Shown here: positions 17,425 to 25,240 of the stretch, piece after piece
How the letters are laid out: every line of letters begins with the position of its first letter
How positions within the stretch are numbered: the first letter of the stretch is position 1
Assembly (NCBI GenBank): GCA_963836775.1
Contig: CAWIKR010000003.1
Span: 434,001 to 498,000 of the forward strand
Direction: 5' to 3'
Source: DASQPR01 sp963836775
Lineage (GTDB): Bacteria; Actinomycetota; Actinomycetes; Mycobacteriales; Micromonosporaceae
Length of the DNA stretch: 64,000 nucleotides
Made by a program: the position numbers and the translations under genes
The notes under the pieces: generated by a model
Told to the model about the DNA's origin: nothing
Database searches by the model: none
Seen by the model: only the letters and a program-made list of their open reading frames with translations

Positions 17425-19827
17425 GTGGACCAGAACCAACAGCCCGATGAGCCGGACGATGCCGGTGTGGCGGTAGCGGCAGATCCCTCAGGCGCGCAGA
17501 TCCGGCGCAAGCCGATCGCGACCCATTGGACCGACGGTGTGCTCACGGTGGGCCGGGATGAGAGCAACGACATCGTCCTGCCGGATCTGCGAGCGTCGGC
17601 GTTTCACGCCGAGATCCGCAAGGCCGATGCCGGCTACGAGATCCGAGACCTGGGCAGCACCACCGGCGTACACCTGAACGGCCAGAAGGTGACCCGGGCC
17701 GTGGTGCGCCAGGGCGACCGCGTCTCGATCGGGCGGCATGACTTCGTCTTCGACGGCCTGAACCTGCATGAGTATGTCGACATCGGACCGTCGTCGCTGT
17801 TCGCCGACGACCTCACCGTGCGGGTCGGCAAGCAGACGCTCCTCGACGACGTGAGCTTCGCCGTCTCGGAGGGCAGCCTGGTCGGCGTGATCGGCCCCAG
17901 CGGGTGCGGCAAGTCCACGCTGATCAAAGCGATCACCGGACTGCGGCCGGCGAATCAGGGCCAGGTCCGCTACGACGGACGCAGCCTCTATCAGGAGTAC
18001 GCGAACCTCCGTTACCGCATCGGCATGGTGCCACAGGACGATGTCCTGCACCGCCAGTTGAGCGTGCGGCGGGCGCTGCGATTCTCGGCGTCGCTCCGAT
18101 TCGCCGACGATGTCCCGCGCCGGGACCGGATCCGGCGGGTCGACGAGGTGATCGGCCTGCTCGGTCTCGCCGATCGTGCCAAGCAGCGGATCAGCACGCT
18201 CTCCGGTGGGCAGCGCAAGCGCACCTCGGTGGCGCTCGAGTTGCTGACCGAGCCGTCCTTGCTGTGCCTGGACGAGCCCACCTCCGGCCTGGATCCGGCG
18301 CTCGACCGCGAGGTGATGCGGGAGCTGCGCAGTCTCGCCGACCGTGGGCGTACGGTCGTCGTCGTCACGCACAGCGTGCTGCACCTGTCCATGTGCGATC
18401 GCGTGTTGGTGATGTGCCTCGGCGGCCGGATGGGCTTCTTCGGCCCGCCCGGCGAGGTGCTCGAGTTCTTCGGCGCCGACGACTACGCCGATGTGTTTGA
18501 GATGATCACCAACGACGCCACCAGCTGGTCGACGCGCTATCGCAACTCTGATGCTTACCGCAAACACGTCGGCGAAGTGGTGTCGCAGCTGACGTCGCCG
18601 CCGGCACCACCGGTGGCGCCGCCATCGGTCCCGTTGCCGGCGGCTGGTGCCGCATCCGCGCCGCTGGTGCCCGCCCAGCCGGGCCCGGCCGACGTCGCCG
18701 ACTCCGCCGAAGTGCTGGTGCTGTCCATGCCGGAAGCGCCGGCCGGCCTGGATTCACCCGCGGCCGAGGCCGTGCCGCCAGGGCCAGCGCAGGCACCGGC
18801 GACCAACGGCGCCGTCTCCACCGCGACGGCGTCAGCGAATCCCGCTGCCGCGTCCAACGGGGCGCCGCCGCCAGCGGCAAGTGCCGGACCGAACGGGTCG
18901 CTGCCCGCCACGACGCCGCCCGCACCGCCCTCCGCCGTGCCGCCGCCGACTGCGCCCCAACCGGCGGCGCGGGTGGCCAAGACCCGCCGATCCGGGCCGC
19001 GCAACCCGGTCCAGCCGTTCCGGCAGTTCTTCACGCTCTCGCTGCGGATGATGGCGGTGGTCGCGTCCGACCTCGGCTACACCGGGTTCCTGATCGGCAT
19101 GCCGCTGATCCTGGCGTTGCTGACGCATGCGGTGCCGGGCACCAAGGGCCTGGGCGTCGATCTGAACTTCACGCTGGAAGCCCAGCGGCTGATCGTGGTC
19201 TTCATCGTCGGTGCGGCATTCATGGGCATCGCCGGCCCGATCCGGGAGATCGTCCAGGAATCCGCCATCTACGGCCGGGAACGAGCGGTCGGGGTGTCGC
19301 CGACGGCGTACCTCTGCTCGAAGCTCTTCGTCTATCTCATCATCGACATCGTCCAGGTCTCGCTCTTCACCAAGCTGGCGCTGCTGGGTCGCCCGGGCCC
19401 GGCCGATCCGCTGGTGTTCAAGAGCTTCCCGATGCTGGAAATCATCATCCCGGTGACGCTGGTCGCGTTCGTCAGCACGGTCCTGGGACTGCTGGTCAGT
19501 GCGCTGGTGAAGACGATTGACCAGACGACGCCGGTGCTGGTGGTCTCGGTGATGGCGCAGCTGGTGCTCTCCGGCGGCCTGTTCGAGCTGCACGGCTCGA
19601 CGGGTCTCGACCAGATCTCGTGGTTGGCGCCGGCCCGGTGGGGTCTGGCCGCCAACGCCGCGACCGTCGACCTGGTCCACAAGGTGATCGGCTTCACCGA
19701 TCCACAGTGGGCCCACACCGCGTCGTCGTGGTGGCGTTCCATCGCCTACCTGGTCATCGAAGCGATCGTGCTGGGCCTGCTGGCCCGGCTGGCGCTCAAA
19801 CGCCACGATCCGGGCAAGGCCAACTGA
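17425..19827 (+). CDS. FHA-ABC-type ABC-2 transporter, single polypeptide
   Basis: An 800-residue fusion. Residues 30-110 form an FHA phosphothreonine-binding domain (GRDESND, then DLGSTTGVHLNG). Residues 120-345 form an ABC ATPase (Walker A GPSGCGKST, signature LSGGQRKRTS, Walker B LLCLDEPTSGLD). About 390-535 is a low-complexity Pro/Ala linker, and 535-800 is an ABC-2 membrane domain with six helices. The layout resembles mycobacterial Rv1747, whose FHA domains bind a Ser/Thr-kinase-phosphorylated partner, but here there is one FHA. Export of a lipid or cell-envelope component is likely. GTG at 17425 lacks a Shine-Dalgarno. A hairpin element follows the stop. Confidence 0.9.
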   Translation: MDQNQQPDEPDDAGVAVAADPSGAQIRRKPIATHWTDGVLTVGRDESNDIVLPDLRASAFHAEIRKADAGYEIRDLGSTTGVHLNGQKVTRAVVRQGDRVSIGRHDFVFDGLNLHEYVDIGPSSLFADDLTVRVGKQTLLDDVSFAVSEGSLVGVIGPSGCGKSTLIKAITGLRPANQGQVRYDGRSLYQEYANLRYRIGMVPQDDVLHRQLSVRRALRFSASLRFADDVPRRDRIRRVDEVIGLLGLADRAKQRISTLSGGQRKRTSVALELLTEPSLLCLDEPTSGLDPALDREVMRELRSLADRGRTVVVVTHSVLHLSMCDRVLVMCLGGRMGFFGPPGEVLEFFGADDYADVFEMITNDATSWSTRYRNSDAYRKHVGEVVSQLTSPPAPPVAPPSVPLPAAGAASAPLVPAQPGPADVADSAEVLVLSMPEAPAGLDSPAAEAVPPGPAQAPATNGAVSTATASANPAAASNGAPPPAASAGPNGSLPATTPPAPPSAVPPPTAPQPAARVAKTRRSGPRNPVQPFRQFFTLSLRMMAVVASDLGYTGFLIGMPLILALLTHAVPGTKGLGVDLNFTLEAQRLIVVFIVGAAFMGIAGPIREIVQESAIYGRERAVGVSPTAYLCSKLFVYLIIDIVQVSLFTKLALLGRPGPADPLVFKSFPMLEIIIPVTLVAFVSTVLGLLVSALVKTIDQTTPVLVVSVMAQLVLSGGLFELHGSTGLDQISWLAPARWGLAANAATVDLVHKVIGFTDPQWAHTASSWWRSIAYLVIEAIVLGLLARLALKRHDPGKAN

Positions 19828-19854
19828 GCCGGCTCGACGCAGGAAACGCGCGCA

Positions 19855-19914
19855 CCCCCGGATCTTGGGAAGTGGGGAGGGCTATCGCCACGCCAACTTC
19901 CCAAGATCCGGGGG
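19855..19914. repeat. Dispersed hairpin element, copy 2 (bidirectional terminator position)
   Basis: CCCCCGGATCTTGGGAAGT (19855-19873) pairs over 19 bp with its exact complement at 19896-19914, enclosing the conserved loop GAGGGCTATCGCCACG. Partial extra copies of the outer arm (ATCCGGGGG) continue to about 19954. It lies between two convergent genes (stops at 19827 and 19964), where it could stop transcription from both sides. Same family as 5969-6026 and 34397-34461. Confidence 0.85.
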
Positions 19915-19963
19915 CCGCCAGATCCGGGGGTGCAGCCCCCAACATCCGGGGGGTGCGACCGCT

Positions 19964-21019
19964 TCAGGATTTGGGGTGCGCCGCCATCGCTAGCAGCTCG
20001 GCCAGGTGGATGACGCGTACCGTCGATCTGCGCGCCCTCAGCCCCGCGATCAGCTGGCGCTGGCAGCCGGGATTGACCACCACCAGGTAGTCGAGGCCGG
20101 CGGCCTCGATCTCATCGAGCTTCGGAGCCAGCACCTTGGCGGCGTCCTTCGGGCGCAGGATCGAATAGGTGCCGGCCGCGCCGCAGCAGGCGCCGGCGGA
20201 TGGCAGCTCGACGTAGTTGGCCACCTGCCTGAGCAGGTCTCGCGGCGCCCGCGCGGTGCCCAGACCGTTGCGCAGGTGGCAGGAGTCCTGAAGGGCGACC
20301 CGAAGGTCCAGGCGCCGGAGCCGGATCGAGGAGTCACTCACCAATTCGGAGAACTCGCTGATCCGGTCCCGGCCAAGGTGAGCGACCAGGTGCGCGGCGC
20401 ATCCGCCGGACGTCGTGACGATCTGCCCGGGCATCGCGTCGCCCAGTCGCAGCGCCAGCCGGCGCCCGGTCGCCGAATCGCCGTTGTGCGCGTGCAACGC
20501 ACCGCAGCATCCTTGACCGGCCGGGACGTCGACGCGATCGATGAGCTTGCGGGCGCTGCGCGAGACGTTCGGGAACAGCACCCGCTCGGCGCAGCCCAGC
20601 ATCAGGTGCGGGGCATCCGGCGCGGCGGCGCCGGTGGTGGGCGCGGCCCGGCGCAGGCGGCCGCCGAGTGCCAGCGCCGCCCGCACCCGCAGCGCGGTCC
20701 GCAGGACAAGAGCCTTCAGCGGCATGCGTCGACCCTGCCACTGGTGATCGCGCCACTGTTCCAGCAACTCGCCATAGGGCACCCCGGCCGGGCAGACCGG
20801 TTCGCAAGCGCGGCAGCCGAGGCAGAAGCTGGACTGCTCGCGCAGTGTCGGGTCGTCGTCGGCGAGCCGGCCGTCCTGCAACGCTCGCATCAGAGTGATC
20901 CGGCCGCGCGGACTCGACCGCTCATCCTGCGTGAGCGCGTAGGTCGGGCAGGCCGGCAAGCAAAAGCCGCAGGAGATGCACTTGTCGAGCGACTTCTGAT
21001 CGAACACGTTGATCGTCAT
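19964..21019 (-). CDS. glcF: Glycolate/lactate oxidase iron-sulfur subunit (GlcF-like)
   Basis: A 351-residue electron-transfer subunit. Two 4Fe-4S clusters are bound by CISCGFCLPACP (about 14-25) and CLGCRACEPVCP (64-75). The C-terminal half has the paired CCG domains (GCCGALH and ACCGAAGTY) of the GlcF/LldE/HdrB group. ATG at 21019 overlaps the upstream glcD stop by four bases (ATGA), so the two subunits are co-translated. It would pass electrons from GlcD to the quinone pool at the membrane. Confidence 0.9.
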   Translation of the reverse strand: MTINVFDQKSLDKCISCGFCLPACPTYALTQDERSSPRGRITLMRALQDGRLADDDPTLREQSSFCLGCRACEPVCPAGVPYGELLEQWRDHQWQGRRMPLKALVLRTALRVRAALALGGRLRRAAPTTGAAAPDAPHLMLGCAERVLFPNVSRSARKLIDRVDVPAGQGCCGALHAHNGDSATGRRLALRLGDAMPGQIVTTSGGCAAHLVAHLGRDRISEFSELVSDSSIRLRRLDLRVALQDSCHLRNGLGTARAPRDLLRQVANYVELPSAGACCGAAGTYSILRPKDAAKVLAPKLDEIEAAGLDYLVVVNPGCQRQLIAGLRARRSTVRVIHLAELLAMAAHPKS

Positions 21020-22398
21020 GAGCCGAGCTTTCCGGGGTTCAGGATTCCGGCCGGGTCGAAGGCTGCCTTGAGGCGCCGGAGCAGCGCCATCTGATCGGCT
21101 CCGAGACGGTGCTCCAGCCACGGTCGCTTGGCGGCACCGACTCCGTGCTCGCCGGTGATCGTCCCGTCCAGCTTCAGCGCGGCGTGGAAGATCTCGTCGA
21201 AGGCGCGTTCGGCGCCGGCCCGCGCGGCCTCGTCGCCCGGATCGAACACGATCGTCGGGTGCAGATTGCCGTCGCCGGCATGACCGAACGTGGCGCAGAC
21301 GACCCCGTGCCGGGCCGCGATGTCCTCGATCGTCGCGACCATCTCGGCGATCCGTGGTCGCGGCACGGTCACGTCCTCCAGCATCGTGATCGGCGCCAGC
21401 CGGGACAGCGCCGGCAGGCAGCAGCGACGAGCCGCCAACAGCTCTTCCGAGGTGGTGACATCCTCGGCCAGCTCGATGCCGCGGGCACCCGCCGCGATGC
21501 AGGCGGCCGCCATCCGGTTCATCGTGTCGCGTACGGCGTCTTCGGCGCCATCGTCGCCGTACAGGAGCAGGGCCCCGGCCTCGCGGTCGAGGCCCAGCCG
21601 GGCGTATTGCTCGACGGCTTCGATGCAGCGTTGATCCAGGAACTCCAGCGTGGCCGGCAGGATCCCGGAGCCGATGATGGCGGTCACCGCGGTGCCGGCG
21701 TCGGCGAGCGAATCGAAGTAGGCGATGCCGGTCCGCGATGTCGGCGGCATCGGCAGCAGGCCGACGGTCACCTCGGTGATCACCGCGAGCGTGCCCTCGG
21801 ACCCGGTCAGCAGCCGGGTGATGTCATATCCGGCGACGTCCTTCCAGAGCCGGCCGCCGGTGTGCAGCACCTCGCCGGTCGGCAGCACCGCCTCGAGCCC
21901 GAGCACGTAGTTGCGGGTCACTCCGTATTTCAGGCCGCGCAGGCCGCCGGCGCAGGTCGCGACGTTGCCGCCGACCGTCGAGACGGTGCGGCTTCCGGGA
22001 TCCGGCGGGTAGAGGAGGCCGGCCCGGGCGGCCGCCGCGGCCAGTTCGGCCGTCGACACGCCGGGCTCGACGACCGCGAGCAGTTCGTCGCCGCTGACCT
22101 CCTTGATCCGGTTCATCCGGGTCAGCGACAGCACGATCCCGCCATGCTCGGCCAGCGTCGCCGCGGCCAGGTTGGAACCGGCTCCGCGCGGTGTGACCGG
22201 CGTGCCGGTCTCGGTCGCGAGCTTCAGGATGGCGGCGACTTCGCCGGTCGTGGCGGGCGCGACCACGGCGTCCGGGACGGCACGGTGCAGCGGCGTGGCA
22301 TCGCGGGCGTACGGCTCCAGATCACCGGGGCGCCACAGCACGTGGTCGGCTCCGGCGATCGCGCGTAGCCGGTCCAGGATCGAGGTGGCCAGGGGCAC
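21016..22398 (-). CDS. glcD: FAD-linked glycolate/D-lactate dehydrogenase subunit (GlcD-like)
   Basis: A 460-residue FAD-binding PCMH-type oxidase. The FAD-binding region includes TPRGAGSNLAAATLAEHGG and the conserved VSTVGGNVATCAGG. The C-terminal cap ends with FGHAGDGNLHP, GEHGVGAAKRPW and a closing NPGKLG, all typical of GlcD. GTG at 22398 follows AGGAGA. The operator pair at 22412-22445 and the divergent GntR regulator suggest induction by a 2-hydroxy acid. Glycolate versus D-lactate cannot be decided from sequence. Confidence 0.9.
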   Translation of the reverse strand: MPLATSILDRLRAIAGADHVLWRPGDLEPYARDATPLHRAVPDAVVAPATTGEVAAILKLATETGTPVTPRGAGSNLAAATLAEHGGIVLSLTRMNRIKEVSGDELLAVVEPGVSTAELAAAAARAGLLYPPDPGSRTVSTVGGNVATCAGGLRGLKYGVTRNYVLGLEAVLPTGEVLHTGGRLWKDVAGYDITRLLTGSEGTLAVITEVTVGLLPMPPTSRTGIAYFDSLADAGTAVTAIIGSGILPATLEFLDQRCIEAVEQYARLGLDREAGALLLYGDDGAEDAVRDTMNRMAAACIAAGARGIELAEDVTTSEELLAARRCCLPALSRLAPITMLEDVTVPRPRIAEMVATIEDIAARHGVVCATFGHAGDGNLHPTIVFDPGDEAARAGAERAFDEIFHAALKLDGTITGEHGVGAAKRPWLEHRLGADQMALLRRLKAAFDPAGILNPGKLGS

Positions 22399-22411
22399 GA
22401 TGATCTCCTGT

Positions 22412-22452
22412 CGTGTGGTCTGACCACATATGGTCAGACCACACGTTAGGCT
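22412..22452. promoter_or_regulatory. Double FadR/GntR-type operator in the glcD-gntR divergent promoter
   Basis: CGTGTGGTCTGACCA (22412-22426) and its exact reverse complement (22431-22445) flank a 4-base centre. Inside are two 11-bp palindromes, TGGTCTGACCA and TGGTCAGACCA, 15 bases apart centre to centre. This TGGT-N3-ACCA form is the known consensus of the FadR/LldR/GlcC group. A TAGGCT -10 box for the GntR gene follows at 22447-22452, so the sites cover its -35 region. Confidence 0.85.
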
Positions 22453-22487
22453 GCGACCGACGCGATCGCAATGCTTGGGGAGGGTCC

Positions 22488-23216
22488 ATGAGTTCCGTTG
22501 GTGCGACCGAGCCGGGCCGGCGCCGGATCCATGAAGTAGTGCTGGCCAAGATCGAAGAGCAGATCGCCAGTGGTCAGCTCCGGTCAGGGGACCGGCTCCC
22601 GGCCGAACGCGATCTCGCCACCGAACTCGGGGTGAGCCGCCCGGCGGTCCGCGAGGCAATCCGCGTCCTCGAGGCGATGGGCACCGTGGTGCAGGGCACC
22701 GGATCCGGACCGGACGCCGGGACGGTCCTGAGCGCGGTGCCGGGTGCCGCGCTGACCCACCTGATCAGCTTGCACGTGATGCTGGCGTCGATCGGGACGG
22801 CCGATGTCGTCCGGGCCCGGGTGGCACTGGAGCGCGAGTCCAGCCGGCTGGCCGCGACCCATGCCACCGAGGCCGACTACGCGGGACTTGTCGAGCACCT
22901 GTCCGCGATGGAAGATCCGGCCATCACGGTGGACGAGTTCAACGATCGGGACACCGCTTTTCACCTGGCGATCGCGCAGGCATCCGGGAACACGCTGGTC
23001 GCCGAGTTGACGACCGCTCTGCGTACGGCGATGCGCCCGACCCTGCTGACCGCGCTCCGGTCCACTTCCGACTTCCGCGCGGTGGCGGCGCGCCTGGCCG
23101 ACGAGCACCGGGCCATCCACGCGGCTCTCCGCGCGGGCGACGGGGAGCTCGCGGCGCAGCGGATCGAGGCGCACATCGACGGCTTCTACTCCGGCACCGG
23201 GACCGGAATCGCCTGA
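22488..23216 (+). CDS. GntR-family (FadR/FCD subfamily) regulator
   Basis: A 242-residue regulator. The winged helix-turn-helix is at about 14-75 (SGDRLPAERDLATELGVSRP then AVREAIRVLEAMG). The C-terminal FCD domain has the metal-ligand pattern Asp/His-His-His (DRDTAFHLAIAQ, EHRAIHAAL, EAHIDGFY), so it likely senses a small carboxylate through a bound metal. ATG at 22488 follows GGGGAGGG. It is divergent from glcDF and shares the double operator with it, which makes it the likely glycolate/lactate-responsive regulator. Confidence 0.93.
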   Translation: MSSVGATEPGRRRIHEVVLAKIEEQIASGQLRSGDRLPAERDLATELGVSRPAVREAIRVLEAMGTVVQGTGSGPDAGTVLSAVPGAALTHLISLHVMLASIGTADVVRARVALERESSRLAATHATEADYAGLVEHLSAMEDPAITVDEFNDRDTAFHLAIAQASGNTLVAELTTALRTAMRPTLLTALRSTSDFRAVAARLADEHRAIHAALRAGDGELAAQRIEAHIDGFYSGTGTGIA

Positions 23217-23265
23217 CTGTCGCGCCCGCCGGTTTACCAGTTCGAGTTCGGCGCTGTCTCGGGGT

Positions 23266-23346
23266 TGGCCGAACCGGCCGGTAACCGCCCGCGACCTCCC
23301 TAGCCTGGAATCGTGCGCGCGCATAGGAGCGCGCCCGGTTCGGCCA
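23266..23346. promoter_or_regulatory. 12-bp inverted repeat spanning the leader of the 100-aa gene
   Basis: TGGCCGAACCGG (23266-23277) and CCGGTTCGGCCA (23335-23346) are perfect complements. The right arm abuts the ribosome site AGGAGG (23346-23351). It could be an operator pair or, if transcribed, a long-range stem reaching the ribosome site. A GCGCGC pair also lies between the arms. Confidence 0.35.
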
Positions 23347-23356
23347 GGAGGTCGAG

Positions 23357-23659
23357 ATGTCGGTAATGGTGATGTTGCGGGCGAAGGGTGACCCAGCGGC
23401 GCTTGAGTCGTGGGCGGCGTCCCACAAGAAGACACTCATGGACATAGCGGCAGAGGGCAAAGCCGCCGGCGCGATCCACCACACGTTCGCCGCCGGAAAC
23501 GGTGAGGTATGCGTGATTGACGAGTGGCCGGACGCCGAGTCGTTCCAGAAGTTCTTCGCCGGTCAGGCCGACATCCCCAAGGTGATGGCGGCCGGCGGGA
23601 TCCAGGGCCAGCCGGAGATCACCGTGATGCGCAAGATGGACATGCCCGACGAGTTCTAG
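23357..23659 (+). CDS. Small dimeric alpha/beta-barrel-like (ABM superfamily) protein
   Basis: A 100-residue soluble protein. The pattern (VMVMLRAKGDPAALESWAAS..., then VCVIDEWPDAESFQKFF) resembles stand-alone ferredoxin-like alpha/beta-barrel domains related to antibiotic-biosynthesis monooxygenase folds. No catalytic residue can be assigned. ATG at 23357 has a good AGGAGG. Its stop overlaps the stop of the PIN-like gene on the opposite strand. Confidence 0.6.
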   Translation: MSVMVMLRAKGDPAALESWAASHKKTLMDIAAEGKAAGAIHHTFAAGNGEVCVIDEWPDAESFQKFFAGQADIPKVMAAGGIQGQPEITVMRKMDMPDEF

Positions 23660-24153
23660 GCTGGTCCTTGGTCCGATGTGACCCCATCGTCTGCCGATCG
23701 GCGTGGTCGCGGAATCTCCGGCCAGTGTTTCGGCGGGGAAACCGCTGGGTCGGTGACGCGCAGCCGCGCGGTCGGCGCTGGGTCGATTCCATTGAGAGTG
23801 ATCAGTCGCTGTGACTCAACTCCATCGAGTTCGGCGAGCGCGACCGGGAGCCCGGCGCAGACGGCCGCCATGGCGATGCCAAGGCCGACCAAGCCCGGCC
23901 TTCGGTGTGTGTACTGAATGCGGTGCACTCCGGACTCGGCGATCGCTTGAACCTCGTGGCGCCGCTGCATTTGCCGCTCGTCGTTCGTGACGATGACGTC
24001 GAAGCCGTTCGCTGCCGCCCGGCGGTAGAGATCTGGATCTTTGGCGCCGGACCAGCCAAGGTCGGTCACGTGTGCGATGCGATGAGTTCTGAGGAGGCTG
24101 CTGAGCGCGTGCCGTAGTGGTGCCGGGACGTTCTCGTCCAGCAGCAGGTTCAC
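23656..24153 (-). CDS. DUF5615-type PIN-like toxin
   Basis: A 165-residue protein. The N-terminal 105 residues match PIN-like nuclease toxins: LLLDENVP with an early acidic pair, and DVIVTNDERQM, a late Asp where PIN enzymes bind metal. The last 50 or so residues are Pro/Arg-rich and exceed the usual family length of about 110-120. GTG at 24153 overlaps the antitoxin stop (GTGA), so translation is coupled. Predicted to be an RNase inhibited by the upstream DUF433 protein. Its RNA target is unknown. Confidence 0.75.
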   Translation of the reverse strand: MNLLLDENVPAPLRHALSSLLRTHRIAHVTDLGWSGAKDPDLYRRAAANGFDVIVTNDERQMQRRHEVQAIAESGVHRIQYTHRRPGLVGLGIAMAAVCAGLPVALAELDGVESQRLITLNGIDPAPTARLRVTDPAVSPPKHWPEIPRPRRSADDGVTSDQGPA

Positions 24154-24788
24154 GCTGCGGCCCGGCGGGGCGCGTAGCTGTCGACGTAGTCGGCGAAGTC
24201 GCTCGCGTCGGTGGCTGCAACCGCAGAGACAACGGGATAGTAGTCAACGATCTGGTCCGGCCGGACACCGTCGCGGACCAGAGCGGCGACATCGGCGAAC
24301 GGAATCCGGGTGTCTTTGATGACCGGCTCGCCGCCTCGGACGGCGGGGTCGACGCGCAGGTTCGCTCGCGGCCGCAGCAGGTCCGGAACCCGACGACCAT
24401 CGCTGTAGAACGGGGCAATCACCTCGATCAACCCGCCGATCACCGTGTTGGCACGCTGCCGCACCAGGTCGGTCGCGGCGTCGCCCTCGACCATATAGAT
24501 CGAGGAGCCGTCGCTCACCAACGTGTAATGCGAAAGGTGCTCAATCTCGCCGAGGTCGACTCGGAGCGCGTCCAGGGCCCGCCGAATCTTCTGGAGCGAG
24601 GACTCGCTCCGCAACTTCACGCATGCGCGGAGCGCCACAATGTCGCGAAACGAATACAGCAGCGGCCGCGTCGAGCTGACTTCCGGGATTAGGATCGCTG
24701 GTCTGCTCGGGCTGTCAGCGCGCCAGTGCTCGAGCTGGCGGACGGTGGCGCCGGAGAGGGCGGCCGCCAGCCTTGTCTCGTAAGACAT
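24150..24788 (-). CDS. DUF433-domain antitoxin with MerR-like N-terminal region
   Basis: A 212-residue protein. The N-terminus (LAAALSGATVRQLEHWRADS) resembles a MerR-like helix-turn-helix, and the C-terminus is a DUF433 domain (GGEPVIKDTRIPFADVAALV, then YPVVSAVAATDASDFADYVDSYA). DUF433 proteins commonly precede PIN-like DUF5615 toxins. ATG at 24788 follows AAGGAG. It overlaps the toxin start by four bases. It probably binds its own promoter and neutralises the toxin. Confidence 0.75.
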   Translation of the reverse strand: MSYETRLAAALSGATVRQLEHWRADSPSRPAILIPEVSSTRPLLYSFRDIVALRACVKLRSESSLQKIRRALDALRVDLGEIEHLSHYTLVSDGSSIYMVEGDAATDLVRQRANTVIGGLIEVIAPFYSDGRRVPDLLRPRANLRVDPAVRGGEPVIKDTRIPFADVAALVRDGVRPDQIVDYYPVVSAVAATDASDFADYVDSYAPRRAAA

Positions 24789-25240
24789 CGGCACTCCTTC
24801 CCGGCAGGTCATCGAATCGTATCCCTGGATGGACGCCGGGCTCCGCCGCTGGCAGACGACATTCGGACGACATTTCGGCGGGATCGCGAACCGCACGGCG
24901 GCTCGCGATCCGGCCTCGCCAACTACGGGGCCGGCATGGTCGCGACGATCGGCTGGTCGCCGAACTGCCTGAGATCGTGGCGATCGAGTGGGTAACGTAG
25001 TCGCGATATGACAGCGAGACCGCGGCCGACGAGCCGCCGGGGTCCGGTCACGGTCAGGCTTGCCGAGATCGCGCCGGTGTCCGAGTCCGAAGTCGTGGTC
25101 CCGTTGACGGTGGTGTCGATGGTCCACGCGACGTCGTGAAACGTCATCGTGGCGGCGTGGTCAGAGAATCAAGATCACCAGAGATTACGAAGACCGGGAC
25201 GTCGGCCGCACGCGGGTCGTGGCTCAGCGTGGTCCGCGCA
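24789..25240. other. Gene-free gap with possible gene remnants
   Basis: No complete gene is supported here. Two short stretches look coding but are isolated: on the minus strand ATG at 25147 begins about 40 codons with strong GC third positions (MTFHDVAWTIDTTVNGT...) that then lose coding character and stop at 24923, and on the plus strand a tail ending DRLVAELPEIVAIEWVT stops at 25000. They may be debris of genes disrupted next to the toxin-antitoxin pair. Confidence 0.3.

Noticed and set aside
22413..22487. N-terminal extension of the GntR regulator through the operator
   Set aside because: The extension would translate the operator palindromes themselves; ATG at 22488 has a ribosome site and a normal GntR start.
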